64,000 bases of DNA from STF1-138 sp035356975 (lineage in GTDB: Bacteria; Patescibacteriota; Patescibacteriia; UBA1558; S5-K13). A model generated the notes under the pieces. The model saw only the letters and a list, made by a program, of their open reading frames with translations, was not told the origin of the DNA and made no database searches. Where the stretch lies: positions 11,533-75,532 of the forward strand of contig DAORGW010000001.1 in NCBI GenBank assembly GCA_035356975.1. The letters run 5' to 3'. The first letter of the stretch is position 1, and each line of letters begins with the position of its first letter. Made by a program: the position numbers and the translations under genes. Below are positions 25,053 through 32,750 of this stretch, in pieces.

Positions 25053-25096
25053 GATTTTGTTTGGAGTTTGATCGAGTTAAACCCGATTAGCTCGTA

Positions 25097-25474
25097 TTAT
25101 TTTAATATTTCTTTAACTTTATCAACAACTTGAGCTGGAGTAAGATTTGCTTTAACTAGATAATCTTTCGCACCCAACTCATTTCCTTTTTTAATATCTT
25201 CGTCTTGACCTAGATTTGTAAGCATTATAACTGGAATATTTTTGGTCTTTGCGTCTGATTTTAATTCTTTTAAAACCATAAACCCGTCCATTTCAGGCAT
25301 TATTACATCAAGTAAAATTATGTTTGGATTTTCTTTTTGCGCTAATTCTAAACCAGTTTTTCCATTTGATGCTTTCATTGGTTCAAATCCTTCTTTTTCA
25401 AATTTAGAAATATACATATTTACCAACATTTCCTCGTCTTCCACTATTAAAACTTTAATTTTTTTATTTGTCAT
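25097..25474 (-). CDS. Single-domain response regulator (receiver only)
   Basis: About 125 residues from MTNKKIKVLIVEDEE; the upstream ATG at 25504 adds ten unconserved residues. The CheY-like residues are all present: the acidic pair in VEDEE, the phosphoacceptor Asp in IILLDVIMPEMDGF, Thr in IPVIMLTN and Lys in AKDYLVKAN. There is no output domain and no adjacent kinase. The only sensor-like gene in the window is the kinase-less 7TM protein at 3957. It may signal by protein contact. Confidence 0.92.
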   Translation of the reverse strand: MTNKKIKVLIVEDEEMLVNMYISKFEKEGFEPMKASNGKTGLELAQKENPNIILLDVIMPEMDGFMVLKELKSDAKTKNIPVIMLTNLGQDEDIKKGNELGAKDYLVKANLTPAQVVDKVKEILK

Positions 25475-25543
25475 AGCTTTTATTTTAACATTAAAAAATC
25501 CCATTAGAGATTGTTTTTATTATATATTAATCAATTAAAAAGG

Positions 25544-26383
25544 TCAATTTTTATATTCTGTATAATAATTTTCTCCGTCTGATTTTATTATAATATTTCC
25601 CAGCTCATCATTTCTTAAAATTTTTGAGCCATTTTTTATAATTCTATCAAGTGCTTCTTTATGTGGATGTCCAAATTTATTATCAGATCCAGATTGAATT
25701 ATTGTAATTTCTGGCTTTATTGTATTTAATAAATTGTCACAATTTGAATATTTTGAGCCATGGTGAGATGCTTTAAAAATTTCTGATTTTAAATTCGTAT
25801 TATCTTTTAAAATTATATTTTCAATTTCACACGATGCATCTCCATTAAAAATAGCATCAAAATTTTTGTAAGTTAATTTTATTGAAACACTTGCATCATT
25901 TAAATTTTCTACTGTTTTTGTTTTTGGCATATAAATAATAGACAAATATAAATTTTCATCAATTTCATATCTGTCTCCTAGTTTTGGTTTTGTAATTTCT
26001 AAATTATAATCATTTATAATTTTTTTCATATAATTATAATCAGATAAATTAACATCAATCCCTGAATAAATTATTTTTTGAGTTTTGTATTTTTTAATTA
26101 TGGGAATTAGCCCATAATAATGATCTTTATGTGGATGGGTAATAATTATTAAATCAATTTTATTATTTCTATAAGCTATGAATTTGTTTATTTTTTCTGG
26201 TAAATCTGAGTCGGGTCCACCATCAATTAAAATATTTTTTCCGGTTTGAGTTTTTATTAAAATCGCGTCACCTTGACCAACATCAATGAAAATAATATTT
26301 AATAATTTGTCATTTTTTTCGTATGTATAATAAAATCCTAAAATCAAAACTATAATTATTATAAAAATTATTTTTTTAGTCAT
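25544..26383 (-). CDS. ComEC-type metallo-beta-lactamase domain protein (split ComEC)
   Basis: About 279 residues from the ATG at 26383, where MTKKIIFIIIIVLILGFYYT forms one membrane anchor; the ATG at 26419 would add 12 residues. The exported domain has FIDVGQGDAILIKT, ILIDGGPDSD, the metal motif THPHKDHYYGL, NDASVSIKL, NGDAS and KASHHGSKYS. This is the C-terminal domain of ComEC/Rec2, proposed to degrade one strand during DNA uptake. It overlaps the ComEC channel gene by 8 nt (ATGACTAA), so the two are coupled but encoded separately. Confidence 0.9.
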   Translation of the reverse strand: MTKKIIFIIIIVLILGFYYTYEKNDKLLNIIFIDVGQGDAILIKTQTGKNILIDGGPDSDLPEKINKFIAYRNNKIDLIIITHPHKDHYYGLIPIIKKYKTQKIIYSGIDVNLSDYNYMKKIINDYNLEITKPKLGDRYEIDENLYLSIIYMPKTKTVENLNDASVSIKLTYKNFDAIFNGDASCEIENIILKDNTNLKSEIFKASHHGSKYSNCDNLLNTIKPEITIIQSGSDNKFGHPHKEALDRIIKNGSKILRNDELGNIIIKSDGENYYTEYKN

Positions 26384-27845
26384 ATTGTTTTTTAGATTTT
26401 TTAAAAACAAAATAAACAATCACAACATATGAAAAAAACATAAAAAGCAATGAAAAATTATTTATCGAAATACTCGCAAAAGTTATTTTTGATAATTCAT
26501 TTGCTGTTTTTATCATTAATTGTAAATTTGCATAATTAAAAAATCCAATTATTTTGGCAAAATCTAAATTTATATAAGAAAAAACAACAGCAAAAAACGA
26601 AACCAACATATTAATTGAAATAAGTGGCAAAATTAAAAGATTTGATATAGGAGAAATAATTGATAATTGTTTGAATTGATAAATCAAAATTGGTGTGGTT
26701 GTAATTATTGCAGAAATACTTGATGTAAGCGATGAGCGGATTTCAAGTGATTCTGGTAAAAATTCGAAATATTTTTCTATAAGTGGACTTATATAAATTA
26801 ATCCATAAGTTGCAAAAAAACTAAGTTGAAATCCCACGTCATAGAAAATTGTATATGGGTTTATCATAGCAATTATAAATGTGCTGTATGATAAAAGTAG
26901 TGAATTTTTCATTATTTTTCCAATGTTTTGAGAAAACATAAGGATTATTGCCATAATTGCTGCTCTTATTGTCGAAGCACCGAGTCCTGATAAAAACACG
27001 AATCCAATTACAATAAAGCAAATTATTATAAATGATTTTTTTCTGTTTACCCCAGCTGATATAAGTAAATTTAAACAAACCAGGGAAATTATACTTACAT
27101 GCATTCCAGAGACAACAATTATGTGACTTATTCCAATTCTTTTGAAGTCGTTTTTTATTCCTTCTGACACGATATTTTTTCCAAATAATAATCCGTTTAT
27201 AAAAGATGAATATGGCTCGGGCCAAATTGAATCAGAGTGGTCAAATAAATTTTTTCTAAGTTTATAAATTAAACCTATGATTTTGTTTCCATTGTTGTGT
27301 GATATAATCTCTATATTTCTCGATGAACAAATTGAATAAATGTTTTGTTTCATTAGGTATTTGTCATAAGAAAAGTTTTCAATTTTTTCGGGGCGCTTCA
27401 GCTCACAATCAAAGACTATTTCATCCCCGTAATTATATTGTGGATATAAATCTGTTGTTACAAGTAGGTTTCCAGAGATTTCTTTGTTTTCCTCAATAAT
27501 TGCCTTTGTTTCTATGGTTAATTTTTGATAATTGATTCTTTCATCTGGAAGCGCCCCCACAACGCCTTTTATTTTTAAAAATTTCCCAGTATAAAACCAG
27601 ATTTTTGTGTTATCATTTCTTTCAATTTTTAAAACATTAGTTCTATAAAATCCAAGAATTAAAAAAATAAATATTAAAAAAATAATACTTATTTTAAATT
27701 TATTTAAAGTTACAAATAATACAAAAAATAGTATTATTGCATATATAAGATAGTTTTTTTCAATTGAAATATTAGAAAAACATGAAATCGCGATTCCAAT
27801 TAGAAATGTAATGCAGAGTATTATATTTTTTAATGTTTTGTTCAT
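26376..27845 (-). CDS. comEC: ComEC/Rec2 competence membrane protein, channel part
   Basis: A 489-residue polytopic protein. It has N-terminal helices, a soluble OB-like/DUF4131 region at about 80-180 (KIKGVVGALPDERINYQKL), then the competence core from residue 210: FINGLLFGKN, GISHIIVVSGMHVSIISLV and LSGLGASTIRAAIMAIILM. It would translocate single-stranded DNA across the membrane. The beta-lactamase domain that completes many ComEC proteins is a separate overlapping gene downstream. Consistent with the natural competence genes common in Patescibacteria. Confidence 0.93.
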   Translation of the reverse strand: MNKTLKNIILCITFLIGIAISCFSNISIEKNYLIYAIILFFVLFVTLNKFKISIIFLIFIFLILGFYRTNVLKIERNDNTKIWFYTGKFLKIKGVVGALPDERINYQKLTIETKAIIEENKEISGNLLVTTDLYPQYNYGDEIVFDCELKRPEKIENFSYDKYLMKQNIYSICSSRNIEIISHNNGNKIIGLIYKLRKNLFDHSDSIWPEPYSSFINGLLFGKNIVSEGIKNDFKRIGISHIIVVSGMHVSIISLVCLNLLISAGVNRKKSFIIICFIVIGFVFLSGLGASTIRAAIMAIILMFSQNIGKIMKNSLLLSYSTFIIAMINPYTIFYDVGFQLSFFATYGLIYISPLIEKYFEFLPESLEIRSSLTSSISAIITTTPILIYQFKQLSIISPISNLLILPLISINMLVSFFAVVFSYINLDFAKIIGFFNYANLQLMIKTANELSKITFASISINNFSLLFMFFSYVVIVYFVFKKSKKQYD

Positions 27846-27850
27846 ATTTT

Positions 27851-27899
27851 AGGAATTAGGAACTGGGATTTAGGATTTGGGAACCGGGAATTGGGATGC
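27851..27899 (+). repeat. Seven tandem heptamers, left boundary of decayed element
   Basis: Reads as seven consecutive 7-mers: AGGAATT, AGGAACT, GGGATTT, AGGATTT, GGGAACC, GGGAATT, GGGATGC; consensus RGGAWYY. Related heptamers occur inverted at 28304-28324, on the other side of the four-helix-bundle pseudogene. Confidence 0.75.
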
Positions 27900-27904
27900 G
27901 CAAT

Positions 27905-28273
27905 TCATTTTGTTCTTAAAGAACTTATTAATTTATTTAGCATTTTATGAATTATCACTATCTTTTCTATTATTTCTTTTAACTTTTCTCGTGTTATATA
28001 ATTTAAATCCATTGATACAAAAACTTGACTTTGTAATTCTATTTAAAGAACCAAGTGCTATTCTATAAAAATATATCTTATCTCTGTGTGATATTCTTCC
28101 AAATCCTTCTCTTATGTTTGATATTATAGATCCGAAGATCTTCTCATTTGATTTTTTAATGAAAATAATTCATCTTTTGGAAAGTTTTTGGTTATTTTGT
28201 AAATTTCTAAAACTAAAACTCTCCCATGTTTCCAAACATTGAAGTTTTCAAAATTCAAAAAATCGCCTTTCAT
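27905..28273 (-). pseudogene. Four helix bundle protein (23S rRNA IVP/S23 family), frameshifted
   Basis: The ATG at 28273 begins MKGDFLNFENFNVWKHGRVL, then EIYKITKNFPKDELFSLKNQ and MRRSS before a premature stop. The frame then shifts to SNIREGFGRISHRDKIYFYR and IALGSL, and shifts again to QVFVSMDLNYITREKLKEII ... LNKLISSLRTK, ending at 27905. Together these make one complete S23/four-helix-bundle protein of about 120 residues with two frameshifts. Functional members are found in 23S rRNA intervening sequences, near retroelements (Avd) and as stand-alone genes of unknown function. Heptamer repeats flank it on both sides. Confidence 0.85.
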
Positions 28274-28303
28274 ATTATTTAAAATTAGTTATTAACCCTA
28301 TGC

Positions 28304-28324
28304 ATGTCCTGAGTCCTAAATCTC
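28304..28324 (-). repeat. Three tandem heptamers, inverted right boundary
   Basis: On the minus strand: GAGATTT, AGGACTC, AGGACAT, the same RGGAWYY-like family as 27851-27899 but in inverted orientation. Both arrays run into a TGC on their inner side (GGGATGC and ACATGC). Confidence 0.6.
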
Positions 28325-28327
28325 AAT

Positions 28328-28379
28328 AAAAAAAGCCACCTGCTCGTATTCTACGCAAAGCGTTGTAAACGAGATTGGC
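28328..28379 (-). terminator. Long terminator of prfB
   Basis: Nested stem GCCA/TGGC, CTCGT/ACGAG and ACGC/GCGT with an AAA loop, followed on the minus strand by seven U (28328-28334). Confidence 0.75.
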
Positions 28380-28414
28380 GACCTATTTGTATATTAGAAC
28401 TATTATTTAAAAAG

Positions 28415-29464
28415 TCAAATTTTATTTTTCAATACACTTTCAATAAAATTCAATATTTCTCCATCAAGTACTCTTTGAGTATCACTTGTTTCATATTTAC
28501 TGCGTAAATCCTTTACCATTTTGTATGGATGAAGAACATAAGATCTAATTTGATTTCCCCAGGCAGCTTGTTTTATTTCTCCCTTTATTTTTTTCTTTTC
28601 TTCGTCTGATTTTTCTTCGTAATATTTTGCAAGTTTAGATTTCAAATATTTCATTGCAGTTTCTTTGTTTTGTGATTGAGACCTTTGGTTTTGACATGTT
28701 ACAACAATTCCAGTTGGAATATGTGTGATTCTAACCGCAGAATCAGTTGTGTTTACATGTTGACCACCTGCGCCGGATGCTCGGTAAGTATCAATTTTTA
28801 AATCCTTTTCATTTATTTCTACTTCGATATCTTCAATTTCGGGAAAAACATTTACCATTGCAAATGAAGTGTGCCTAGCATTGTCAGCGTCAAATGGTGA
28901 AAGACGAACTAATCTGTGAACCCCATCCTCGGCTTTTAGATATCCATAAACATAATTACCTGTAATTTCTATTGTTATACTTTTATATCCAGCTTCTTCG
29001 CCTTTGTTTTCATCAATAATTTGCGTATCCCAATTCATTTTTTCTGCGAACCTTAAATACATTCTAAGCAACACTTCTACCCAATCTTGGGATTCTGTGC
29101 CACCCGCTCCCGCAAAAATATTTATAATTGCATTTTTGTCATCATATTTATCTCTAAAAAGTAATTTTATTTCAAATGATTTTAATTTTTTTTCTAAATC
29201 ATAAATTTTTTGTATTTCAGTTTTTTCTGAGAGTTCATTAATTTCTTTTTCTAGTGAATTAATTGTTGTAATTTCACTTTCCAAAAATTTTAATTTTTGT
29301 GATAATTTTTTTGCATTTTCTTGATTAGTCCAAAAATTAGAATCAGACATTTTATTTTGAATTTCACTAATTTCTTTTTCATATTTTTTTAAATCAAAAA
29401 ATGGTTTTAGTTTTTCGAAGCCAATTTGTAATTGTTTAATTTTGTCTTGCAATTCTTGATCCAT
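28415..29464 (-). CDS. prfB: Peptide chain release factor 2
   Basis: A 349-residue class I release factor. The stop-recognition tripeptide SPF (RLSPFDADNARHTS) reads UGA/UAA, and the peptidyl-hydrolysis motif GGQ is in ASGAGGQHVNTTDSAV. GAGGTESQDWVEVLL is also typical. The reading frame runs unbroken through the N-terminus (PFFDLKKYEKEI), so the in-frame UGA and programmed +1 shift found in many prfB genes are absent. Presence of RF2 fits the use of UGA as stop. It ends in the strong terminator at 28328-28379. Confidence 0.97.
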   Translation of the reverse strand: MDQELQDKIKQLQIGFEKLKPFFDLKKYEKEISEIQNKMSDSNFWTNQENAKKLSQKLKFLESEITTINSLEKEINELSEKTEIQKIYDLEKKLKSFEIKLLFRDKYDDKNAIINIFAGAGGTESQDWVEVLLRMYLRFAEKMNWDTQIIDENKGEEAGYKSITIEITGNYVYGYLKAEDGVHRLVRLSPFDADNARHTSFAMVNVFPEIEDIEVEINEKDLKIDTYRASGAGGQHVNTTDSAVRITHIPTGIVVTCQNQRSQSQNKETAMKYLKSKLAKYYEEKSDEEKKKIKGEIKQAAWGNQIRSYVLHPYKMVKDLRSKYETSDTQRVLDGEILNFIESVLKNKI

Positions 29465-29498
29465 TGATTTTTTGATTTAAAAGGGGTTATGATTAAAT

Positions 29499-29571
29499 TA
29501 TAAAGCATGTTTGTAATTTATCATAGATTTTTTTTGGTAGCAACTGAGTGGAGTCAATGCTCAGTAGGAGG
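29499..29571 (+). promoter_or_regulatory. Promoter and hairpin leader of small basic protein gene
   Basis: TTGATT (29472-29477) and TATAAA (29499-29504) form a weak promoter with a long, 21-nt spacer. In the leader, ACTGAG (29543-29548) pairs perfectly with CTCAGT (29560-29565), and the stem is followed at once by AGGAGG (29566-29571), a full Shine-Dalgarno sequence. The stem abuts the ribosome binding site and could control its access. Confidence 0.5.
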
Positions 29572-29575
29572 AAAA

Positions 29576-29749
29576 ATGGGAGAAAACAGAAACAGAGACA
29601 GGAGGAACAACAAGAGAAAGCGCGAACAGAGAAAAGTGTTTGGTCACAGTTCAAATGAAACAAAGACCAATCAAGTGAGAATTCACAAACAGAAAAAACA
29701 CAGACACAATAAGAGTGATAAAAAATATCACCAAGGAGGCACACATTGA
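29576..29749 (+). CDS. Small, highly basic protein, unknown
   Basis: A 57-residue protein very rich in Arg, Lys, His and Asn (NRNRDRRNNKRKREQRK, HKQKKHRHNKSDKK) with no hydrophobic segment. It is probably nucleic-acid or ribosome associated and intrinsically disordered. The ATG at 29576 is fixed by AGGAGG four bases upstream; an earlier ATG at 29507 would run through the leader hairpin. It is a single-gene plus-strand unit between minus-strand housekeeping genes, ending in its own terminator. It ends in TGA. Not recognised. Confidence 0.7.
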   Translation: MGENRNRDRRNNKRKREQRKVFGHSSNETKTNQVRIHKQKKHRHNKSDKKYHQGGTH

Positions 29750-29771
29750 AGACTTATTTTAATCCCAACTA

Positions 29772-29808
29772 AAAAGGGTTTGCTATATTTAACAAAGCAG
29801 ACCCTTTT
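29772..29808 (+). terminator. Terminator of small basic protein gene
   Basis: A 13-bp stem AAAAGGGTTTGCT/AGCAGACCCTTTT with one wobble, at 29772-29784 and 29796-29808. It is A-tract/U-tract symmetrical and could act in both directions. Confidence 0.75.
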
Positions 29809-29814
29809 CATTTA

Positions 29815-29930
29815 CCATTTTCTATTTTCAATTTCCAATTGATTTACTATTTATAAATTTTTCAATTGTAAATAAATAATAAATAGCCAAATAGAAAATC
29901 AATTCAAAATAAAAAATAATAAATTGAAAA
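29815..29930. repeat. AT-rich palindromic repeat, copy D (inverted relative to copy C)
   Basis: The reverse complement contains AATTGATTTTCTATTTGGCT, AAATAGTAAATCAATTG and GAAATTGAAAATAG, in the same order as copy C at 21866-21976. It ends immediately before the hydA stop codon at 29931. Confidence 0.65.
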
Positions 29931-31625
29931 TTATAGACTGCATTTGGATTTATCAGAATACTTTGTGTGCAATAATTTTTTTGATAATTTTCCAAGTGGT
30001 TTTCCCAAAAATTCCATGTAAATTTTTATAATATTTGGGTTTTTATGGGCTTGTCTGAATTCCAAAGATTTATCTTCTTCATAAGTTGCTTTTGCTCTTT
30101 TTCGTATTATTTCCATGGTTGTTGGCTTTGGTTGTCCTCCACCACCTATGCATCCCCCTGGACATGCCATAATTTCGATAAAATGATACTTTTTAGGCAT
30201 TTTCTTTATGATTTCAAGTATTTTACGGGCATTTGATAAACTGTGTATTACAGCTAAATTTAGGGTTGTATTTCCGATTTTTATACTTGCTTCTCTGAAT
30301 CCTGAATCACCTCTTAAAATTTTAAAATCTATCTTTGAATATTCTCTGCCAGTCATAAAATAATGAGCTGTTCTTATGGCTGATTCCATAACTCCGCCAG
30401 ATGAGGCAAAAATTGCTCCTCCACCAGAACCCGGCCCCATTGGATTATCAAATTGTAATTTCCTTTCATCTTTTAGATCAATTCCAAAACTTTTTATGAG
30501 TTTCGCGCACTCTCTTGTTGTTATTACAAAATCAACATCACGGACTCCGTCAACCGACATTTCATCACGACATGATTCATATTTTTTTGCTGTGCATGGC
30601 ATTATACTTACTAGTATAATATCGCGTGGATTAATTTTTGCTTTTTGTGCATAATAAGTTTTTATTAGTGCACCAAACATTTGGTGGGGTGACTTACAGC
30701 TTGATAAGTGATTTAATAATTCAGGATAAAATGTTTCAATAAAATTGACCCAGCCAGGACAGCATGATGTTATAAGTGGCAAATATTTATTTTGTTTGAT
30801 TCTCTCAATTAATTCACTGGCTTCTTCCATTATTGTAAGATCAGCTCCGAAATTTGTATCAAAAACTTTTTTAAAGCCAGCCTTTTTAAGTGCGCCTACC
30901 ATTTGTCCGGTTACGGAAATCCCAGGCTCTAATCCGAATTCTTCTCCCAGTGCAACTCTAATTGAGGGAGCGGTTTGTGCTATTACATGTTTCTTTGGAT
31001 CTTTTAATAATTCTTTAATTTCTTTATAGAATTCTTTTTCCCTGATTGCATTTGTTGGACAAACTAGTGAACACTGACCACAACCAACACAGTTTGTGTC
31101 AGCCAATTTTTTATTTAATGATTTTGAAACAACGGTTGCGTTAGCTCTGTTTTTATAAGAAATTGCATTTACTGTTTGAAGTTCCCTACATTTTTGTATG
31201 CATCTTCCACATAAAATACATTTTTCAAAATCCATTACAATATCATGAGAAGAGTCGTCTAATTCTTCTGAAATATGTGGTTTAAATTTTAATTCCTCAA
31301 TGTCTGGTAAATTTTCTAATTTTAACCATTTTCTAAATTCTTCTTCTTTTTCAAAATTACATCCTATTAATTGAGCATTTATTTTTCTTTGTTTCTGTAT
31401 CTCAGGATTATTTGTCTCAATTATCATGCCCTCACAAATTTCGTTATTACAACTCGTTATAAATTTTCCGTTAGCCATAACTACACATATGCCACATCTC
31501 CCCTCTGACCTTAGATCTGGATGGTAACAAAGAGTGGGAATTTTTATTCCACTTTTTAGAGCCGCTTCAAGTATCGTGCATTTTTTATTTATTTTTATTT
31601 TTTTACCGTCAATCGTTATTTGCAT
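29931..31625 (-). CDS. hydA: [FeFe] hydrogenase catalytic subunit
   Basis: A 564-residue protein. The N-terminal 2Fe-2S domain has TLCYHPDLRSEGRCGICVV. Two 4Fe-4S clusters follow (CILCGRCIQKC, CVGCGQCSLVCP). The H-cluster domain has all three signatures: TSCCPGW, MPCTAKKYE and MACPGGCIGGGGQP. The His-ligated extra 4Fe-4S motif (HxxxCxxCxxxxxC) normally found between the 2Fe-2S and two-cluster domains is missing; only one Cys (QLIGCNF) remains there. It lies 1 nt after the HydB-like gene in a hydC-hydB-hydA operon for NADH- (possibly also ferredoxin-) dependent H2 formation. The maturases HydEFG are not in the window. Confidence 0.97.
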   Translation of the reverse strand: MQITIDGKKIKINKKCTILEAALKSGIKIPTLCYHPDLRSEGRCGICVVMANGKFITSCNNEICEGMIIETNNPEIQKQRKINAQLIGCNFEKEEEFRKWLKLENLPDIEELKFKPHISEELDDSSHDIVMDFEKCILCGRCIQKCRELQTVNAISYKNRANATVVSKSLNKKLADTNCVGCGQCSLVCPTNAIREKEFYKEIKELLKDPKKHVIAQTAPSIRVALGEEFGLEPGISVTGQMVGALKKAGFKKVFDTNFGADLTIMEEASELIERIKQNKYLPLITSCCPGWVNFIETFYPELLNHLSSCKSPHQMFGALIKTYYAQKAKINPRDIILVSIMPCTAKKYESCRDEMSVDGVRDVDFVITTRECAKLIKSFGIDLKDERKLQFDNPMGPGSGGGAIFASSGGVMESAIRTAHYFMTGREYSKIDFKILRGDSGFREASIKIGNTTLNLAVIHSLSNARKILEIIKKMPKKYHFIEIMACPGGCIGGGGQPKPTTMEIIRKRAKATYEEDKSLEFRQAHKNPNIIKIYMEFLGKPLGKLSKKLLHTKYSDKSKCSL

Positions 31626-31626
31626 T

Positions 31627-32706
31627 TTATTCTATTAATTTATCAAACTCATTTTTAAAATATTTTATTGCTGATTTTAGTGTTGTTGTTGAACTTTTTC
31701 CCAGCCCGCATTGAGATCCATTTGGAATAAAATCAATTAAATCTTCTATTATTTGAAATTCTTCTTTGCTCCATTTGCGTTCTAGTATAACTTGAAATAA
31801 CTGCAATAATCTAAAATTTCCCTCTCTACATGGAAGACATTTGCCACAATTTTCATCATTAAAAAATTGAGTTATTGATCTACATATATCAGGAATACTT
31901 TTTTCATGATTTACAAAAACTATTCCTGTTTGAAAGTAATTTCCTGTTTTTGATATTTCTTTGCATGAAAGAATTAAATCTTTTTGAAATGGAAGACAGC
32001 CTCCTGATGCACAAAAGAAAATTGCTTTTGGATCTATTGCCCCCACTTTTTCTGATAAATATTCTAATGTAATACCTTGCTTTTCTTCGTAAACTCCAGG
32101 ATTTTGAACATCACCAGAAATTGAAAAAAGCATGTTATCATTTTCATAATCATCTTCGAAAACTAAACTAGCTCTACATAAAGTTTCAATATTATTTATA
32201 CAGGTTTTTTCTCCATATAGACCAAATTCACTTGGATATGGAGGTTTATGTCTAGTCTCTGCTCTTAAACCTTCAATACTATTTAGAATTGCTGTTTCTT
32301 CACCACATATATAAGAACCAGCACCAATTATAATCTGTATGTCGTATTTTGATTTTTCTTTTATGATTTTTTCTAAAACTGTTTTAAATTTTGAATATTC
32401 TTCTCTTAAATAAAAAAAACATTGTTCTGCTTTTAATGCATACATGGCAATATTAATACCCTCTATTGCAAGTTCAGGATTATTTTCTAAGATAAATTTG
32501 TCCTTAAATCTTCCCGGTTCACTTTCATCAGCATTACAAATTAAATATTTTGCAGGTTTACACATTTTCCATTTGAGTCCTGTAGGAAAATTAGCACCTC
32601 CGCGACCACAAAGACCAGATTTTTCTATTTTTTGTATTACTTTTTCTGGTGATATTTTTTTGGCTTTTTTGAGATTTTCAAAATTTGTTTTTCTTTTTAT
32701 TTGCAT
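31627..32706 (-). CDS. hydB: Hydrogenase diaphorase subunit, NuoF/HydB-like, short
   Basis: A 359-residue flavin subunit. It has NAD/FMN-binding GRGGANFPTGLKWKMC and NADESEPGRFKD, then GAGSYICGEETAILNSIEG, GDVQNPGVYEE, and the 4Fe-4S motif ENCGKCLPCREG with a distal Cys in NGSQCGLGK. It lacks the N-terminal thioredoxin-like 2Fe-2S domain and the C-terminal two-cluster ferredoxin domain of long HydB proteins. It passes electrons from NADH to the cluster chain of HydA. It forms an operon with both neighbours. Confidence 0.95.
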   Translation of the reverse strand: MQIKRKTNFENLKKAKKISPEKVIQKIEKSGLCGRGGANFPTGLKWKMCKPAKYLICNADESEPGRFKDKFILENNPELAIEGINIAMYALKAEQCFFYLREEYSKFKTVLEKIIKEKSKYDIQIIIGAGSYICGEETAILNSIEGLRAETRHKPPYPSEFGLYGEKTCINNIETLCRASLVFEDDYENDNMLFSISGDVQNPGVYEEKQGITLEYLSEKVGAIDPKAIFFCASGGCLPFQKDLILSCKEISKTGNYFQTGIVFVNHEKSIPDICRSITQFFNDENCGKCLPCREGNFRLLQLFQVILERKWSKEEFQIIEDLIDFIPNGSQCGLGKSSTTTLKSAIKYFKNEFDKLIE

Positions 32707-32750
32707 TGTGTTAAATAAGCTGTCAGCTATCAGCCCCCAGCATCGGAAAA

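Noticed and set aside
26839..27225. 128-residue ORF within comEC in another frame
   Set aside because: Lies wholly inside the recognised ComEC core, with a composition typical of frame shadows.
27877..28068. Plus-strand 63-residue ORF
   Set aside because: Antisense to the four-helix-bundle pseudogene; no ribosome site or family resemblance.
27905..28273. Intact 23S rRNA intervening sequence
   Set aside because: No rRNA sequence flanks the four-helix-bundle remnant; it is a stand-alone copy between protein genes.
29507..29575. N-terminal extension of the small basic protein
   Set aside because: Would include the leader hairpin and the AGGAGG. The ATG at 29576 right after the Shine-Dalgarno is the better start.
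30745..31029. Plus-strand ORF of 94 residues
   Set aside because: Antisense to conserved hydrogenase coding sequence.
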